A stretch of 64,000 nucleotides of DNA from Methylomonas sp. (GTDB lineage: Bacteria; Pseudomonadota; Gammaproteobacteria; Methylococcales; Methylomonadaceae). The stretch spans positions 28,917 to 92,916 of the forward strand of contig PESC01000012.1 of NCBI GenBank assembly GCA_002929135.1, in the 5' to 3' direction. Positions 36,226-44,656 of the stretch are shown in pieces. The stretch's first letter is position 1; every line of letters starts with the position of its first letter. The position numbers and the translations under genes are program-made. The notes below the pieces were generated by a model. The model had not been told where the DNA came from. It worked only from the letters and a program-made list of their open reading frames with translations, and did no database searches.

Positions 36226-36404
36226 GATGAAATTTGCCGCTCCTGAACGGCGGTGATTTCGACGCGCAAGCGCGCCATCAGCTCGTCGTGCGCCAGTGCC
36301 GCCTTGCGTTGTGCCTCTGCCGCAACTGCTGCCATCAGGCTGGCCAGTTGCTCGTCGCTGGGTTCGTGTTCAATGTCGTTCAAATCAAAGTGCTCAACAT
36401 GCAT
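36222..36404 (-). CDS. small putative antitoxin partner of the zeta-like gene
   Basis: A 60-residue acidic, alanine-rich helical protein (MHVEHFDLNDIEHEPSDEQLASLMAAV) overlaps the zeta-like gene by four bases (ATGA). Small proteins of this sort commonly precede zeta-toxin-like genes and are assumed to be antitoxins. The gene itself looks intact although its partner is deleted. The function is inferred from context. Confidence 0.65.
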   Translation of the reverse strand: MHVEHFDLNDIEHEPSDEQLASLMAAVAAEAQRKAALAHDELMARLRVEITAVQERQISS

Positions 36405-36666
36405 CGTTTTTTCCTCAGGTTCGTATCAATCAACACACCGTGGTGGTTATAAAGATCGGCGGTTAATGGTGGTAGTTCTATGGGGTTTATGGCACGATTT
36501 GCCTTGACGTCATTTTTGGTTTTTGGTCTTAAAACAGCCAGAATCACATCTTTTTATGGCGAAACCTCCTACATAAATCAAATGGTTGTTCCGTTTGTTC
36601 AACTCGGAAACTTTAGCTGCAACAAAACTTACCTGAATCACAAATAATTAAAATAAGGAGCTGCGC

Positions 36667-37245
36667 ATGAAAAAAATACTCAATTACACCTTGATCGGTA
36701 CGCTGGCCTTGATTCCAGCGGTGGTGATTCTGGAAATTGTGTTGTTCGTCAAGGATCGCCTGGCGGATTTGTTTCAGTTCGTCTACGGCTATTCCGACAA
36801 TTATCTGGTGACGTTTCTGTTGTTCGCCACCAGTTTTGCCATGATTACCTACATTGGCCATCGCATCAGTCTGGGCCGTTTTTCCATCATTGCCGCGTTC
36901 GAGAAACTGATCGAACGCATCCCGCTGCTGAGTACGATTTATCGGGTCACCAAAAAACTGGTGCACATGATCGCCGGTCATCAGCTGCAAGAGCCACGGG
37001 AAGTGGTTTACGTCGAATACCCCAAAGAAGGTCTGTGGGTGCCGGCCTACGTGACCAACAAGATCGAAGACCGTTACGTCTTGTTCGTGCCAACCTCGCC
37101 CAACCCCACCTCCGGCTTTGCCCTGATCGTGCATGAATCGAAAACGATACGTTCGAACATGAGTATCGAGCAAGTCACCAGCTTCATCATCAGCGTGGGC
37201 GCCGACTACGAAAAATTGACGGAAGCCACGCAACTGCCCAAATAG
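36667..37245 (+). CDS. DUF502 membrane protein
   Basis: The 192-residue protein has two N-terminal transmembrane segments (LIGTLALIPAVVILEIVLFV and YLVTFLLFATSFAMITYIG). The DUF502 region follows, with FEKLIERIPLLSTIYRVTKKL, GLWVPAYVTN and LFVPTSPNPTSGF. The family is widespread and uncharacterised. It has a good ribosome binding site (AAGGAG) and is followed after one base by pncC, suggesting co-transcription. The 260 bases upstream to the antitoxin gene hold no recognised feature. Confidence 0.88.
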   Translation: MKKILNYTLIGTLALIPAVVILEIVLFVKDRLADLFQFVYGYSDNYLVTFLLFATSFAMITYIGHRISLGRFSIIAAFEKLIERIPLLSTIYRVTKKLVHMIAGHQLQEPREVVYVEYPKEGLWVPAYVTNKIEDRYVLFVPTSPNPTSGFALIVHESKTIRSNMSIEQVTSFIISVGADYEKLTEATQLPK

Positions 37246-37246
37246 C

Positions 37247-37744
37247 ATGGATGACACCATACGCCAGCTTGCCGCAGCACTTGGCCAGCAACTCAAAATC
37301 CGGGGATTGCAATTAGCCCTGGCCGAATCTTGCACCGGTGGCGGCATTGCGCAAGCCGTTACCGACATCGCCGGTTGTTCCGACTGGTTCGACCGGGGCT
37401 TCGTCACCTACAGCAATGCCTCGAAAATCGAATTACTGGGCGTCAGTGCCGATACGCTGGCGCGTTTTGGTGCCGTCAGTCGGGAAACCGCGCTGGCAAT
37501 GGTGGCCGGGGCGCTGAACCGTAGCGTTGCCGATCTGGCCATCGCCGTCACCGGCATCGCCGGGCCGGACGGTGGTACACCTGCAAAACCGGTTGGCACC
37601 GTGTTCATCGCCTGGCAACGGCGTGGCGACGATGGTTGTTGCCTGAAGTGCCAATTCGACGGCGATCGTCACGCCGTTCGCGAACAGACGATACAGTACG
37701 CCCTGCATCACGCCATCGCTTTCCTCCTGCAAACCCCAGCTTGA
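37247..37744 (+). CDS. pncC: CinA C-terminal-type nicotinamide-nucleotide amidase (PncC)
   Basis: The 165-residue single-domain protein has the CinA C-terminal signatures LALAESCTGGGIAQAVTD, then WFDRGFVTYSNASK, and IAVTGIAGPDGGTPAKPVGTVFIAW. It deamidates nicotinamide mononucleotide to nicotinic acid mononucleotide in NAD recycling. The N-terminal MoCF-like domain of full CinA is absent, as in E. coli PncC. Confidence 0.92.
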   Translation: MDDTIRQLAAALGQQLKIRGLQLALAESCTGGGIAQAVTDIAGCSDWFDRGFVTYSNASKIELLGVSADTLARFGAVSRETALAMVAGALNRSVADLAIAVTGIAGPDGGTPAKPVGTVFIAWQRRGDDGCCLKCQFDGDRHAVREQTIQYALHHAIAFLLQTPA

Positions 37745-37821
37745 CGCACGGTTTTTCTCTCGGACAGCCGCCAGGCAAGATGCGCTAAAATGCCGCCCTG
37801 TCTCGTTTTGTGGGGGGCGCT

Positions 37822-38619
37822 ATGTTGAACACGCCATTCAAAAAAACGCTGCTTGCGGTCACCTTGTGTTTGATCGCAAGCGCTTGTGCCACCAGTCCGA
37901 CTGGTCGCACCCAGTTTCTTTACCTGCCGGATAACCAGCTCGATCAAATGGGCTTGCAGGCCTTTCAAACCATGAAAAGCCAAACTCCCGTCAGCCGCGA
38001 TCCGCGTCACAACAGTTTTGTGCAGTGCGTGGCGCAGGCCATCATCATGCAGGTGGGCGGGCAATGGGAGGTTGTGGTGTTCGCTGACGAATCGCTGAAT
38101 GCCTTCGCCCTGCCCGGCAACAGGATAGGCGTGCATTCCGGTCTGGTGGAACTGGTGGACAATCAGGATCAACTGGCTGCCGTGATCGGCCATGAGGTTG
38201 GCCATGTTTTGGCGCGGCACAGCAATGAACGCATGTCGCAGAAAACCGCCCTCAGCGCAGGTTTGTCGCTGGTGCAGGCCGTCACTCAGCCGCAAACCGC
38301 AATGGGTCAGGCTGGCTTGGCGGCATTGGGTCTGGGTGCGCAATTCGGTGTTTTACTGCCGTACAGCCGGGTGCATGAAGTCGAAGCCGACACCATAGGC
38401 CTGGATTTGATGGCGCGTGCCGGTTTCGATCCGCGTCAAAGCCTCGTCCTGTGGCAAAAAATGGAGCGTGCGGCACAAGGCGGACAGCCGATCGAATTGT
38501 TGTCGACCCACCCATCGCACGGCAGCCGCGTCGACAATCTGAATCAGAACATGAACAAGGCGTTGCAACAGCAGCAGCAAGCCTGGAGCGCAGGCAAGCA
38601 ACCCAATTGCATCAAATAG
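37822..38619 (+). CDS. M48 family metalloprotease, probable lipoprotein
   Basis: The 265-residue protein has a lipoprotein-type signal (LLAVTLCLIASAC) and the zinc-protease motif HEVGHVLARH near residue 131, with a distal glutamate in HEVEADTIG. This layout matches the outer-membrane M48 proteases of the LoiP/YcaL group that act in envelope quality control. It ends in a glutamine-rich tail. The ATG at 37822 is preferred to the GTG four codons upstream. Confidence 0.9.
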   Translation: MLNTPFKKTLLAVTLCLIASACATSPTGRTQFLYLPDNQLDQMGLQAFQTMKSQTPVSRDPRHNSFVQCVAQAIIMQVGGQWEVVVFADESLNAFALPGNRIGVHSGLVELVDNQDQLAAVIGHEVGHVLARHSNERMSQKTALSAGLSLVQAVTQPQTAMGQAGLAALGLGAQFGVLLPYSRVHEVEADTIGLDLMARAGFDPRQSLVLWQKMERAAQGGQPIELLSTHPSHGSRVDNLNQNMNKALQQQQQAWSAGKQPNCIK

Positions 38620-38633
38620 TTGCGTCAAAATAG

Positions 38634-39836
38634 ATGAATCCACAGTTACAGCTATTGCATCCATACCCGTTCGAAAAACTGGCAAGCCTCAAAAGCGGCG
38701 TCACGCCAGCGGGTGACAACCCCCACATTGCCTTGTCGATTGGCGAACCCAAACACCCGACACCGCACTTCATTCAGGAAGCCTTGCTGCGCCATTTGCA
38801 CGGGCTGACGCTGTACCCCACCACCAAAGGCTTGGCGGAATTGCGGCAAACCATGGCCGACTGGGCTTGCCGCCGCTTTGCCATTCCAGCAGGCGGCATC
38901 GATGGCGAAACCCAGGTGTTGCCGGTCAATGGTACGCGCGAGGCGTTGTTTTCCTTCGTGCAAGCCGTGATCAATCCGGCTGAAAGACCGGTGGTCATCA
39001 TGCCCAACCCGTTTTACCAGATTTACGAAGGCGCAGCCCTGCTGGCCGGTGCCGAGCCGTATTATCTGAACACCAGCGCAGCCAATGGCTATTTGCCGGA
39101 TTTCGATAGTGTGTCGGAAACCCTCTGGCGACGCTGTCAATTGCTGTTCATCTGCTCGCCCGGCAACCCGACCGGTGCCGTCATCAGCCAGGCCGAACAT
39201 GAAAAACTCATGGCGCTGGCGGAAAAATACGACTTCGTCATCGCCTCCGACGAGTGCTACACCGAACTTTACGACGACGAAGCCCAGCCGCCGCAAGGCT
39301 TGCTACAAAGTGCTTACGCGGCGGGCAACACCGCATTCGAACGCTGCGTGATTTTCCAGAGCCTGTCGAAACGCTCCAACGCGCCGGGTTTGCGCTCCGG
39401 CTTTGTCGCAGGCGATGCCAGCGTGTTGAAAGGCTATTTCAACTACCGCACCTATCACGGTTGCCCGATGCCGGTGCCGACGCAACATGCCAGCATCGCC
39501 GCCTGGAGCGATGAGGAGCACGTCAGGCGTAACCGCCAGCTTTACCGCGACAAATTCACCGCTGTCATCGACATTCTGCAAAGCGTCTGTCCCATCGAGC
39601 GGCCAGCGGCCAGTTTTTACCTTTGGCTGAAAACCCCGATTGCCGACACCGACTTTGCCCGGCAACTGTACGCGCAACAAAACGTCACGGTATTGCCCGG
39701 CAGCTATCTGTCACGCGACAGTGCGGGCATCAATCCCGGTGCAAACCATGTGCGCATTGCGCTGGTCGCGCCTATCGAAGAATGCGTCGAAGCGGCGCGA
39801 CGCATCAAAACTTTTCTGCAACAAAGTACCGCGTAG
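38634..39836 (+). CDS. dapC: succinyldiaminopimelate transaminase
   Basis: This 400-residue PLP aminotransferase of fold type I has ALSIGEPKHPTPHF, then TRKGLAELR-like LYPTTKGLAELRQ, GNPTGAVISQAEHEKL, SDECYTELY and the PLP-lysine motif QSLSKRSNAPGLRSGF. These fit the DapC branch. It makes N-succinyl-LL-diaminopimelate in lysine and peptidoglycan precursor synthesis. The gene for the preceding step, dapD, follows 100 bases downstream, which supports the call. Confidence 0.92.
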   Translation: MNPQLQLLHPYPFEKLASLKSGVTPAGDNPHIALSIGEPKHPTPHFIQEALLRHLHGLTLYPTTKGLAELRQTMADWACRRFAIPAGGIDGETQVLPVNGTREALFSFVQAVINPAERPVVIMPNPFYQIYEGAALLAGAEPYYLNTSAANGYLPDFDSVSETLWRRCQLLFICSPGNPTGAVISQAEHEKLMALAEKYDFVIASDECYTELYDDEAQPPQGLLQSAYAAGNTAFERCVIFQSLSKRSNAPGLRSGFVAGDASVLKGYFNYRTYHGCPMPVPTQHASIAAWSDEEHVRRNRQLYRDKFTAVIDILQSVCPIERPAASFYLWLKTPIADTDFARQLYAQQNVTVLPGSYLSRDSAGINPGANHVRIALVAPIEECVEAARRIKTFLQQSTA

Positions 39837-39939
39837 GCTGCGTTGAACCCGAGTGAAGTGCATCAGCCACCAGGCCGATGCGCTTTTTCGTGTCGGCCAA
39901 TCCTGCATCCTTCCATCCTTAAAAAATCAACGAAATACC

Positions 39940-40758
39940 ATGTCGAATCTGGAAACCATCATCACCGAAGCCTTTGAAAATCGCGCCGATATCAGCCCAT
40001 CCACCGTCTCTGCCGACGTGCGCGATGCAGTCAACCAGGCTTTGAGCTTGCTCGACCGGGGCGAACTGCGGGTTGCCGAGAAAAAAGACGGCGACTGGGT
40101 CACCCATCAGTGGCTGAAAAAAGCCGTGCTGTTGTCGTTCCGCATCAACGAAAACAAGGTTATCGAAAGTGGCGATGTGCGCTATTACGACAAGGTGCCC
40201 ACCAAATTCGGCCAGTACAGCGAGGCCGATTTTGCCAAAGCCGGGGTGCGTGTGGTGCCGAATGCGGTGGCGCGTTACGGTTCCTACGTTGCGCCGGGTG
40301 CGATTCTGATGCCGTCTTACGTCAACATTGGTGCTTACGTCGATAGCGGCACCATGGTCGACACCTGGGTCACCGTCGGCTCCTGCGCGCAAATCGGCAA
40401 GAACGTGCATTTGTCCGGCGGCGTCGGCATCGGCGGCGTACTGGAACCACTGCAAGCCAACCCGACCATCATCGGCGACAACTGTTTCATCGGTGCCCGC
40501 TCGGAAATCGTCGAAGGCGTGATCGTCGAAGACAACTGCGTGGTGTCGATGGGGGTTTACATAGGCCAGAGCACCAAGATATTCAATCGCATGACCGGCG
40601 AAGTGACTTATGGCCGCATTCCGGCGGGTTCCGTCGTCGTCTCCGGCAACCTGCCGTCGAAAGACGGCAGCCACAGCCTGTACTGCGCGGTCATCATCAA
40701 ACAGGTGGACGAAAAAACCCGCAGCAAGACCGGCATCAATGAACTGCTGAGGGATTGA
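39940..40758 (+). CDS. dapD: tetrahydrodipicolinate N-succinyltransferase
   Basis: DapD succinylates tetrahydrodipicolinate, the branch-point step of the succinylase lysine route. The 272-residue length is that of E. coli DapD. The left-handed beta-helix has hexapeptide repeats through [21 protein letters not shown] and [21 protein letters not shown]. The ATG at 39940 gives the family start [15 protein letters not shown]; the ORF-track extension to 39853 crosses the gap after dapC. Confidence 0.96.
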   Translation: MSNLETIITEAFENRADISPSTVSADVRDAVNQALSLLDRGELRVAEKKDGDWVTHQWLKKAVLLSFRINENKVIESGDVRYYDKVPTKFGQYSEADFAKAGVRVVPNAVARYGSYVAPGAILMPSYVNIGAYVDSGTMVDTWVTVGSCAQIGKNVHLSGGVGIGGVLEPLQANPTIIGDNCFIGARSEIVEGVIVEDNCVVSMGVYIGQSTKIFNRMTGEVTYGRIPAGSVVVSGNLPSKDGSHSLYCAVIIKQVDEKTRSKTGINELLRD

Positions 40759-40898
40759 TTACGGCGCAGGAAATCCTCATCCCCGGCCCTTATCCTGCTG
40801 AGGAGGGCAGGGCAGGGTAGGGTGGAAAGGCAAAAAAACAGAGGACAGTCCAATCATTGCGCCAGTCCGTAGTCCGTGGATGAGGTAAACAACGCGCA

Positions 40899-40926
40899 CC
40901 GCATCAATCGCGATTGATGCGGTTTT
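40899..40926 (+). terminator. perfect 24-bp palindrome with T-run downstream of dapD
   Basis: CCGCATCAATCG-CGATTGATGCGG is perfectly self-complementary and followed by TTTTCAG. It lies 140 bases past the dapD stop and before the carbonic anhydrase promoter. The lack of a loop is unusual for an RNA hairpin (it would open a few central pairs), so a protein-binding palindrome is an alternative. Upstream, 40773-40812 carries a short C/G-rich repetitive stretch. Confidence 0.6.
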
Positions 40927-40969
40927 CAGATGGGTTAAATCAGGAGGCTATTTAGCGCCAGTTCCATAG

Positions 40970-40997
40970 TTGCCTCAGCGATTGCATCCATTACAAT
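40970..40997 (+). promoter_or_regulatory. putative promoter of the carbonic anhydrase gene
   Basis: TTGCCT (40970-40975) and TACAAT (40992-40997) are 16 bases apart, about 90 bases before the start codon. Confidence 0.5.
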
Positions 40998-41086
40998 CCG
41001 CCCCGGAGATAGCAAAACTATCCCCGTCTGGTTCATCCCCATCATGAGCCAGGTGTTTTTTCACTCCATCATCTGCAAGGTGTCCA

Positions 41087-41665
41087 ATGAGCAAACTACT
41101 GAACGAAGTACTCCTGGCCAATCGTGGTTATGTCGCCAGTTTCGACAAAGGTGAACTGCCGATGCCGCCGGCTCGCCGATTCGCCATCCTCACCTGCATG
41201 GATGCCCGGCTGGATCCAGCCAAGTTCGCCGGTCTTGCCGAAGGCGATGCCCACGTCATCCGCAATGCCGGTGGCCGTGCCAGTGATGACGCCATTCGCT
41301 CGCTGGTCATTTCCTACAAACTGTTGGGTACGAAAGAATGGTTTGTGATTCACCACACCGATTGCGGTATGGAAACCTTCACCAACGACATCATGGGCGA
41401 CTTGCTGGCCAGCAGCCTGAAAACCGCCAGCGTCGATGCCTCGGGCTGGCACGACAGTGGTGAAGGCCCGGGCTGCACAGACGGTAAATTCATCAACTGG
41501 CTGACCATCAAAAATCACACCGATGCCTTGGTCGATGACGTCAGCCGCATCAAAAACCACCCGTTGGTTCCTGACGAGATTCCGGTTTACGGTTACATCT
41601 ACGATGTTAGAACCGGTAGCCTGATTGACTTGCCGGAAGCTGCCGAAGCAGGACGCGCGCACTGA
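41087..41665 (+). CDS. beta-class carbonic anhydrase
   Basis: The 192-residue zinc enzyme interconverts carbon dioxide and bicarbonate. The zinc ligands are in CMDARLDP (with the Asp-Arg dyad) and HHTDCGM, and [14 protein letters not shown] is the usual adjacent segment. The sequence type, with a compact length and [14 protein letters not shown] near the end, is close to the small beta-CA clade also seen in mycobacteria. It appears monocistronic, with its own promoter and terminator. Confidence 0.93.
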   Translation: MSKLLNEVLLANRGYVASFDKGELPMPPARRFAILTCMDARLDPAKFAGLAEGDAHVIRNAGGRASDDAIRSLVISYKLLGTKEWFVIHHTDCGMETFTNDIMGDLLASSLKTASVDASGWHDSGEGPGCTDGKFINWLTIKNHTDALVDDVSRIKNHPLVPDEIPVYGYIYDVRTGSLIDLPEAAEAGRAH

Positions 41666-41677
41666 CATTCTTCTTCG

Positions 41678-41706
41678 CCGGGTCAGGCAATCGCCTGACC
41701 CGGTTT
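41678..41706. terminator. bidirectional terminator between the carbonic anhydrase and CPBP genes
   Basis: CCGGGTCAGGC-AATC-GCCTGACCCGG is an 11-bp perfect stem with a four-base loop, followed by TTTCAAAT. The two flanking genes converge here. Confidence 0.8.
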
Positions 41707-42587
41707 CAAATCCTGTTTGCCCAGCGGCGATAAAGTAGATACGTTGTTATGGCCATCACCATCCAGACACTGACCAACGGCCCGACGACGCCATCATAGT
41801 GGCTCACCAGAAACAGATAAGAGGATGCAGGATCGACGTCGAACAGCGACTTGCTGAATTTGATCTGCCAGACCCAGCCGGTATGGCAACCGATGCACAG
41901 CGCCAGGCTGCCGGGCACGGTGGCCCGGATCACGCCCAGAAACAGGCCTACACAAATTAAGGCTATCAGTGCCGTGGTAATTTCGGGATTGAGCAAATTG
42001 GCAAAGGCTTCCTGCATCAGCATGAAACCGCTCAAAGGATGTATGTCGTCGCCACTCAATGTGCTTTGGCTATCAAGAAAGTGCAGGATGCCGTAGTAAA
42101 ACGAACTGGCCAGCACGGCCACCACGGTATTGATGCGCGATTGCAGGCCGCTGAACAATATCCCTCTGAAAATGGGTTCTTCCGCCAGTGAAATCAGCAA
42201 GGCCAGAAGAAAACCGCCCACCAGCTTGCCTAGCAGCCAGTCCCACGTCCAGATTCTCGACGCATCGACGATATGCACACCGGCAAGATACAAAACCACC
42301 ATGACCGGCAGCAGACTCAGCAACCCCAGCGCCAATCCCTGACCGAACTGCCGCAGCATCGTGCGGCGCACGGCGAATCCGAGATCGGCAGCCTTCAAGC
42401 CCAGCCCGTGCATCAACGGCACGATGCTGAGCACCAGCAACAGTTTGCCCAGCTTGCTGATGACTTTTTCCAGCGGCCAAGCCTGATCGGCCGCCAGCCA
42501 TAGCCAATACCCCGCAACACAAGCCAGCGTGGCGGCGGCAATCAGCACCAGGAATGGGACGAGCAGGTAGAGCAGATAACGGAACAT
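41706..42587 (-). CDS. CPBP-family intramembrane metalloprotease
   Basis: This multi-pass membrane protein has the CPBP (CAAX protease/bacteriocin-processing) motifs EEPIFRGILFSGL, then FYYGILHFLD and a later histidine (LCIGCHTGW). These match glutamate- and histidine-dependent intramembrane proteases. The start is uncertain: the ORF track begins at 42680, but MFRYLLYLLVPFLV at 42587 begins directly in a transmembrane helix as in relatives and is chosen. The substrate is unknown. The bases upstream to the repeat at 42.7 kb are otherwise empty. Confidence 0.85.
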   Translation of the reverse strand: MFRYLLYLLVPFLVLIAAATLACVAGYWLWLAADQAWPLEKVISKLGKLLLVLSIVPLMHGLGLKAADLGFAVRRTMLRQFGQGLALGLLSLLPVMVVLYLAGVHIVDASRIWTWDWLLGKLVGGFLLALLISLAEEPIFRGILFSGLQSRINTVVAVLASSFYYGILHFLDSQSTLSGDDIHPLSGFMLMQEAFANLLNPEITTALIALICVGLFLGVIRATVPGSLALCIGCHTGWVWQIKFSKSLFDVDPASSYLFLVSHYDGVVGPLVSVWMVMAITTYLLYRRWANRI

Positions 42588-42691
42588 CAAGGGTAGTGGG
42601 GGCATCGACAGGCACGGGATATGGCTGCTGGACATTGCCGTGGCAGCAATGGACTGTTGTTTATAGCGGTTGCACTGCAAATTTCGGCACC

Positions 42692-42732
42692 GCTAATCCT
42701 CGCCCTTAGGGAGAGGGCAGGGTGAGGGTGTC
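42692..42732. repeat. short GC-rich repeat core related to that inside the 48.9-kb element
   Basis: Read on the minus strand it is CACCCTCACCCTGCCCTCTCCCTAAGGGCGAGGATT. The element at 48.92 kb carries the similar CCTCACCCCAACCCTCTCCCGAAGGGGAGAG. Both include a CTCTCCC-loop-GGG palindrome. It is an intergenic repeat piece without the terminal inverted repeats of the other copy. Confidence 0.55.
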
Positions 42733-42781
42733 AACAAACCGAAATTTGAAGTGCAATTGCGATACTTGAAAAAAATCGTCG

Positions 42782-43117
42782 TCACGCCGGGCCATCGGCC
42801 AGCCAAACCCGATCGTTTTCCAGCTTGACCGCAAAGGTACGAATATCTTCATAGGCCGGTGCGCACTTGACTGCACCGGTCTTGACGCAAAACCGGGCGC
42901 CATGGCGTGGGCAAACGATATCATTGCCTTCGAGTACACCACTGGCAATCTCGGCACCGTCATGACTGCATACGTCTTCAATGGCGTAGAACTCGTCGCC
43001 TATTCTGAAAACGGCAACAGGGTAGCCATCGACCTCCGCCAACACATGTTCGCCGTCGGCAATCGCCGACGTAGCTGCCACATCGATCCAGTCTGTCATA
43101 TCGTTCGCCAATGTCAT
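42782..43117 (-). CDS. Rieske-type [2Fe-2S] ferredoxin
   Basis: The 111-residue soluble protein has the Rieske cluster ligands in CSHDGAEI and CPRHGARF. The fold starts WIDVAATSAIADGEHVLAEVDG, like the ferredoxin subunits of non-heme iron oxygenases and those encoded beside SUF clusters. No oxygenase gene is adjacent. It follows rsmJ and sufU on the same strand, so an iron-sulfur assembly or electron-transfer role is more likely than ring hydroxylation. The ATG six codons downstream (43099) is also possible. Confidence 0.88.
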   Translation of the reverse strand: MTLANDMTDWIDVAATSAIADGEHVLAEVDGYPVAVFRIGDEFYAIEDVCSHDGAEIASGVLEGNDIVCPRHGARFCVKTGAVKCAPAYEDIRTFAVKLENDRVWLADGPA

Positions 43118-43140
43118 TGCTTCAGGTTATGTCGTTGATT

Positions 43141-43944
43141 TTATTTCAAATACACATCGTATCGCAGCAGTGTGCCTTGATAGCTTTCGCTGGGCTTGCC
43201 GCCCAACGGTTCGGCATGATCCGGGCTTTTGACCACCACCCGTCGTGCTGTCGCCGCCCATGCGGCTTCGAACAAGGCCTGACGGTCGAGATCGTCGCCA
43301 AGCAGGTCGCGCAGCAGGGCCATGGATTTGCGCGTGGCCGCCGATGACTTGCGTTTGGCCGGAAACATGGGGTCGAGATAAATGCAGTCGGGTTTTTCAC
43401 CCAGACCAGCCAATAATTCGATGGCATTGCCGACCAAAAGCTGGGGCACTCTCAGTTCACGGCGCAGTACCCAATTTTTTTGCGCCAGACGCGCCAGCCC
43501 GTCTTCGATCAACGCCGCCATGACCGGCGAACGCTCGATGCAGGTTACAGCATAACCCATGCGAAACAGCGCCAGGCCGTCCTGTGCCCAACCTGCCGTG
43601 GCATCGACGATGCTATGGCTTTTCCTGCCAACTGCTTGCGCCAGCACGTTTTTTTTGGGGGCAGGGTAGGAGGCTTGTTCGCCGGGGCGCGGGTCGATGT
43701 CGACCGTCAAACCGCCTTTTTTCAGGGTTTGCCGATCCAGTAATTTCAGGCAACCGTCACGATAGGCCAGGAACAATTCGCAAGCACTGGCGGCAGCTTG
43801 GTCGTCATCGAGTAAAGCGCTGCCCAGTTGTTGAGCCAAAGCGTGCGAACGGATGTCGCTGGCGATGACGGCAAGCCGGGGGTTGCAGCAATGCCGGGTT
43901 TCGACGATTGCATCGGACTGGCCGTCCTGGTGTAGCGCAGTCAC
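43141..43944 (-). CDS. rsmJ: 16S rRNA m2G1516 methyltransferase RsmJ
   Basis: The protein contains the RsmJ signatures VDATAGWAQDGLALFRMGY (SAM site), CIERSPVMAALIEDGL and IYLDPMFPAKRKSSAATRKSM with the DPMFP motif. RsmJ methylates G1516 of 16S rRNA. The ORF-track start at 44013 lies inside sufU. The GTG at 43944 overlaps the sufU TGA (GTGA) and gives about 267 residues, near the E. coli length. It sits between sufU and the Rieske gene. Confidence 0.9.
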   Translation of the reverse strand: MTALHQDGQSDAIVETRHCCNPRLAVIASDIRSHALAQQLGSALLDDDQAAASACELFLAYRDGCLKLLDRQTLKKGGLTVDIDPRPGEQASYPAPKKNVLAQAVGRKSHSIVDATAGWAQDGLALFRMGYAVTCIERSPVMAALIEDGLARLAQKNWVLRRELRVPQLLVGNAIELLAGLGEKPDCIYLDPMFPAKRKSSAATRKSMALLRDLLGDDLDRQALFEAAWAATARRVVVKSPDHAEPLGGKPSESYQGTLLRYDVYLK

Positions 43945-44393
43945 TCGGTGGAAACCGCGTCCTGCTGATTTTTCAGGGCAGCATCCAGTGTATGCCAGGC
44001 CAGTGTTGCGCATTTGACCCGGGCCGGATATTCGCGCACCCCGGCCAGCACCGCCAGTTTGCCGATGGCTTGCAGATCGATGTTTTCAGTCTTGCCGGTG
44101 GTCATTTCGTGGAATTGCTGGAACAAGGTCGTAGCCTCGGCCTCGCTCTTGCCTTTGATGATTTCGGTCATCAACGACACCGAAGCCGTGGAAATGGCAC
44201 AACCCGAACCTTGGAAACTGGCATCCTGGATTACATGGTCGTCGATTTTCAAAAACAAGGTCACTTTGTCGCCACACAAAGGGTTGAAACCATCGACGCG
44301 CCGGTTGGCGTCGTCCATGGTTCGGAAATTACGCGGGCTGCGGTTGTGGTCGAAGATAACCTCTTGGTAGAGGTCGCGAAGTTCGTCAAACAT
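43941..44393 (-). CDS. sufU: SUF-type iron-sulfur scaffold/sulfur-transfer protein SufU
   Basis: The 150-residue protein begins MFDELRDLYQEVIFDHNRSPRNF and has the three conserved cysteines in PLCGDKV, GSGCAIS and RVKCATLAW. The characteristic SufU insertion (TTGKTENIDLQAIGKLAVLAGVREYP) is present, which distinguishes it from IscU. SufU accepts sulfur from SufS and carries zinc in Gram-positive enzymes. The sufBCDS genes are not in the window. It is the first gene of sufU-rsmJ-Rieske. Confidence 0.92.
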   Translation of the reverse strand: MFDELRDLYQEVIFDHNRSPRNFRTMDDANRRVDGFNPLCGDKVTLFLKIDDHVIQDASFQGSGCAISTASVSLMTEIIKGKSEAEATTLFQQFHEMTTGKTENIDLQAIGKLAVLAGVREYPARVKCATLAWHTLDAALKNQQDAVSTE

Positions 44394-44533
44394 GCTCGTT
44401 GTGAATAAAAAATGAAAAAATGGCGCGATGGGTCGGCAAATCTACCATCAAAATTTGCCGCTACATAATGGATTGAGCAGTAATGAATTGAACAGCCATG
44501 GACTGAACGGCAACGTCTGGTCAATAAAGGCCT

Positions 44534-44646
44534 GCAATTCTACTTTTTTCTCGTTCCCACGCGCAGCAAAGGAACGCATACGGACGCGGCATGGGAGAAA
44601 GTCGTGGAGCAGCCGAATGGGTTCCCACGGAAACCGTGGGAACCAG
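44534..44646. repeat. dispersed double-palindrome repeat, copy B
   Basis: GCAATTCTACTTTTTTCTCGTTCCCACGC, then CATACGGACGCGGCATG, then GTTCCCACGGAAACCGTGGGAAC. It aligns with the reverse complement of copy A at 18955-19061. The right unit is a perfect palindrome, while the left unit is interrupted (GTTCCCACGCGCAGCAAAGGAAC). It fills most of the gap between sufU and the large membrane protein gene. Confidence 0.8.
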
Positions 44647-44656
44647 AAACCAAATC

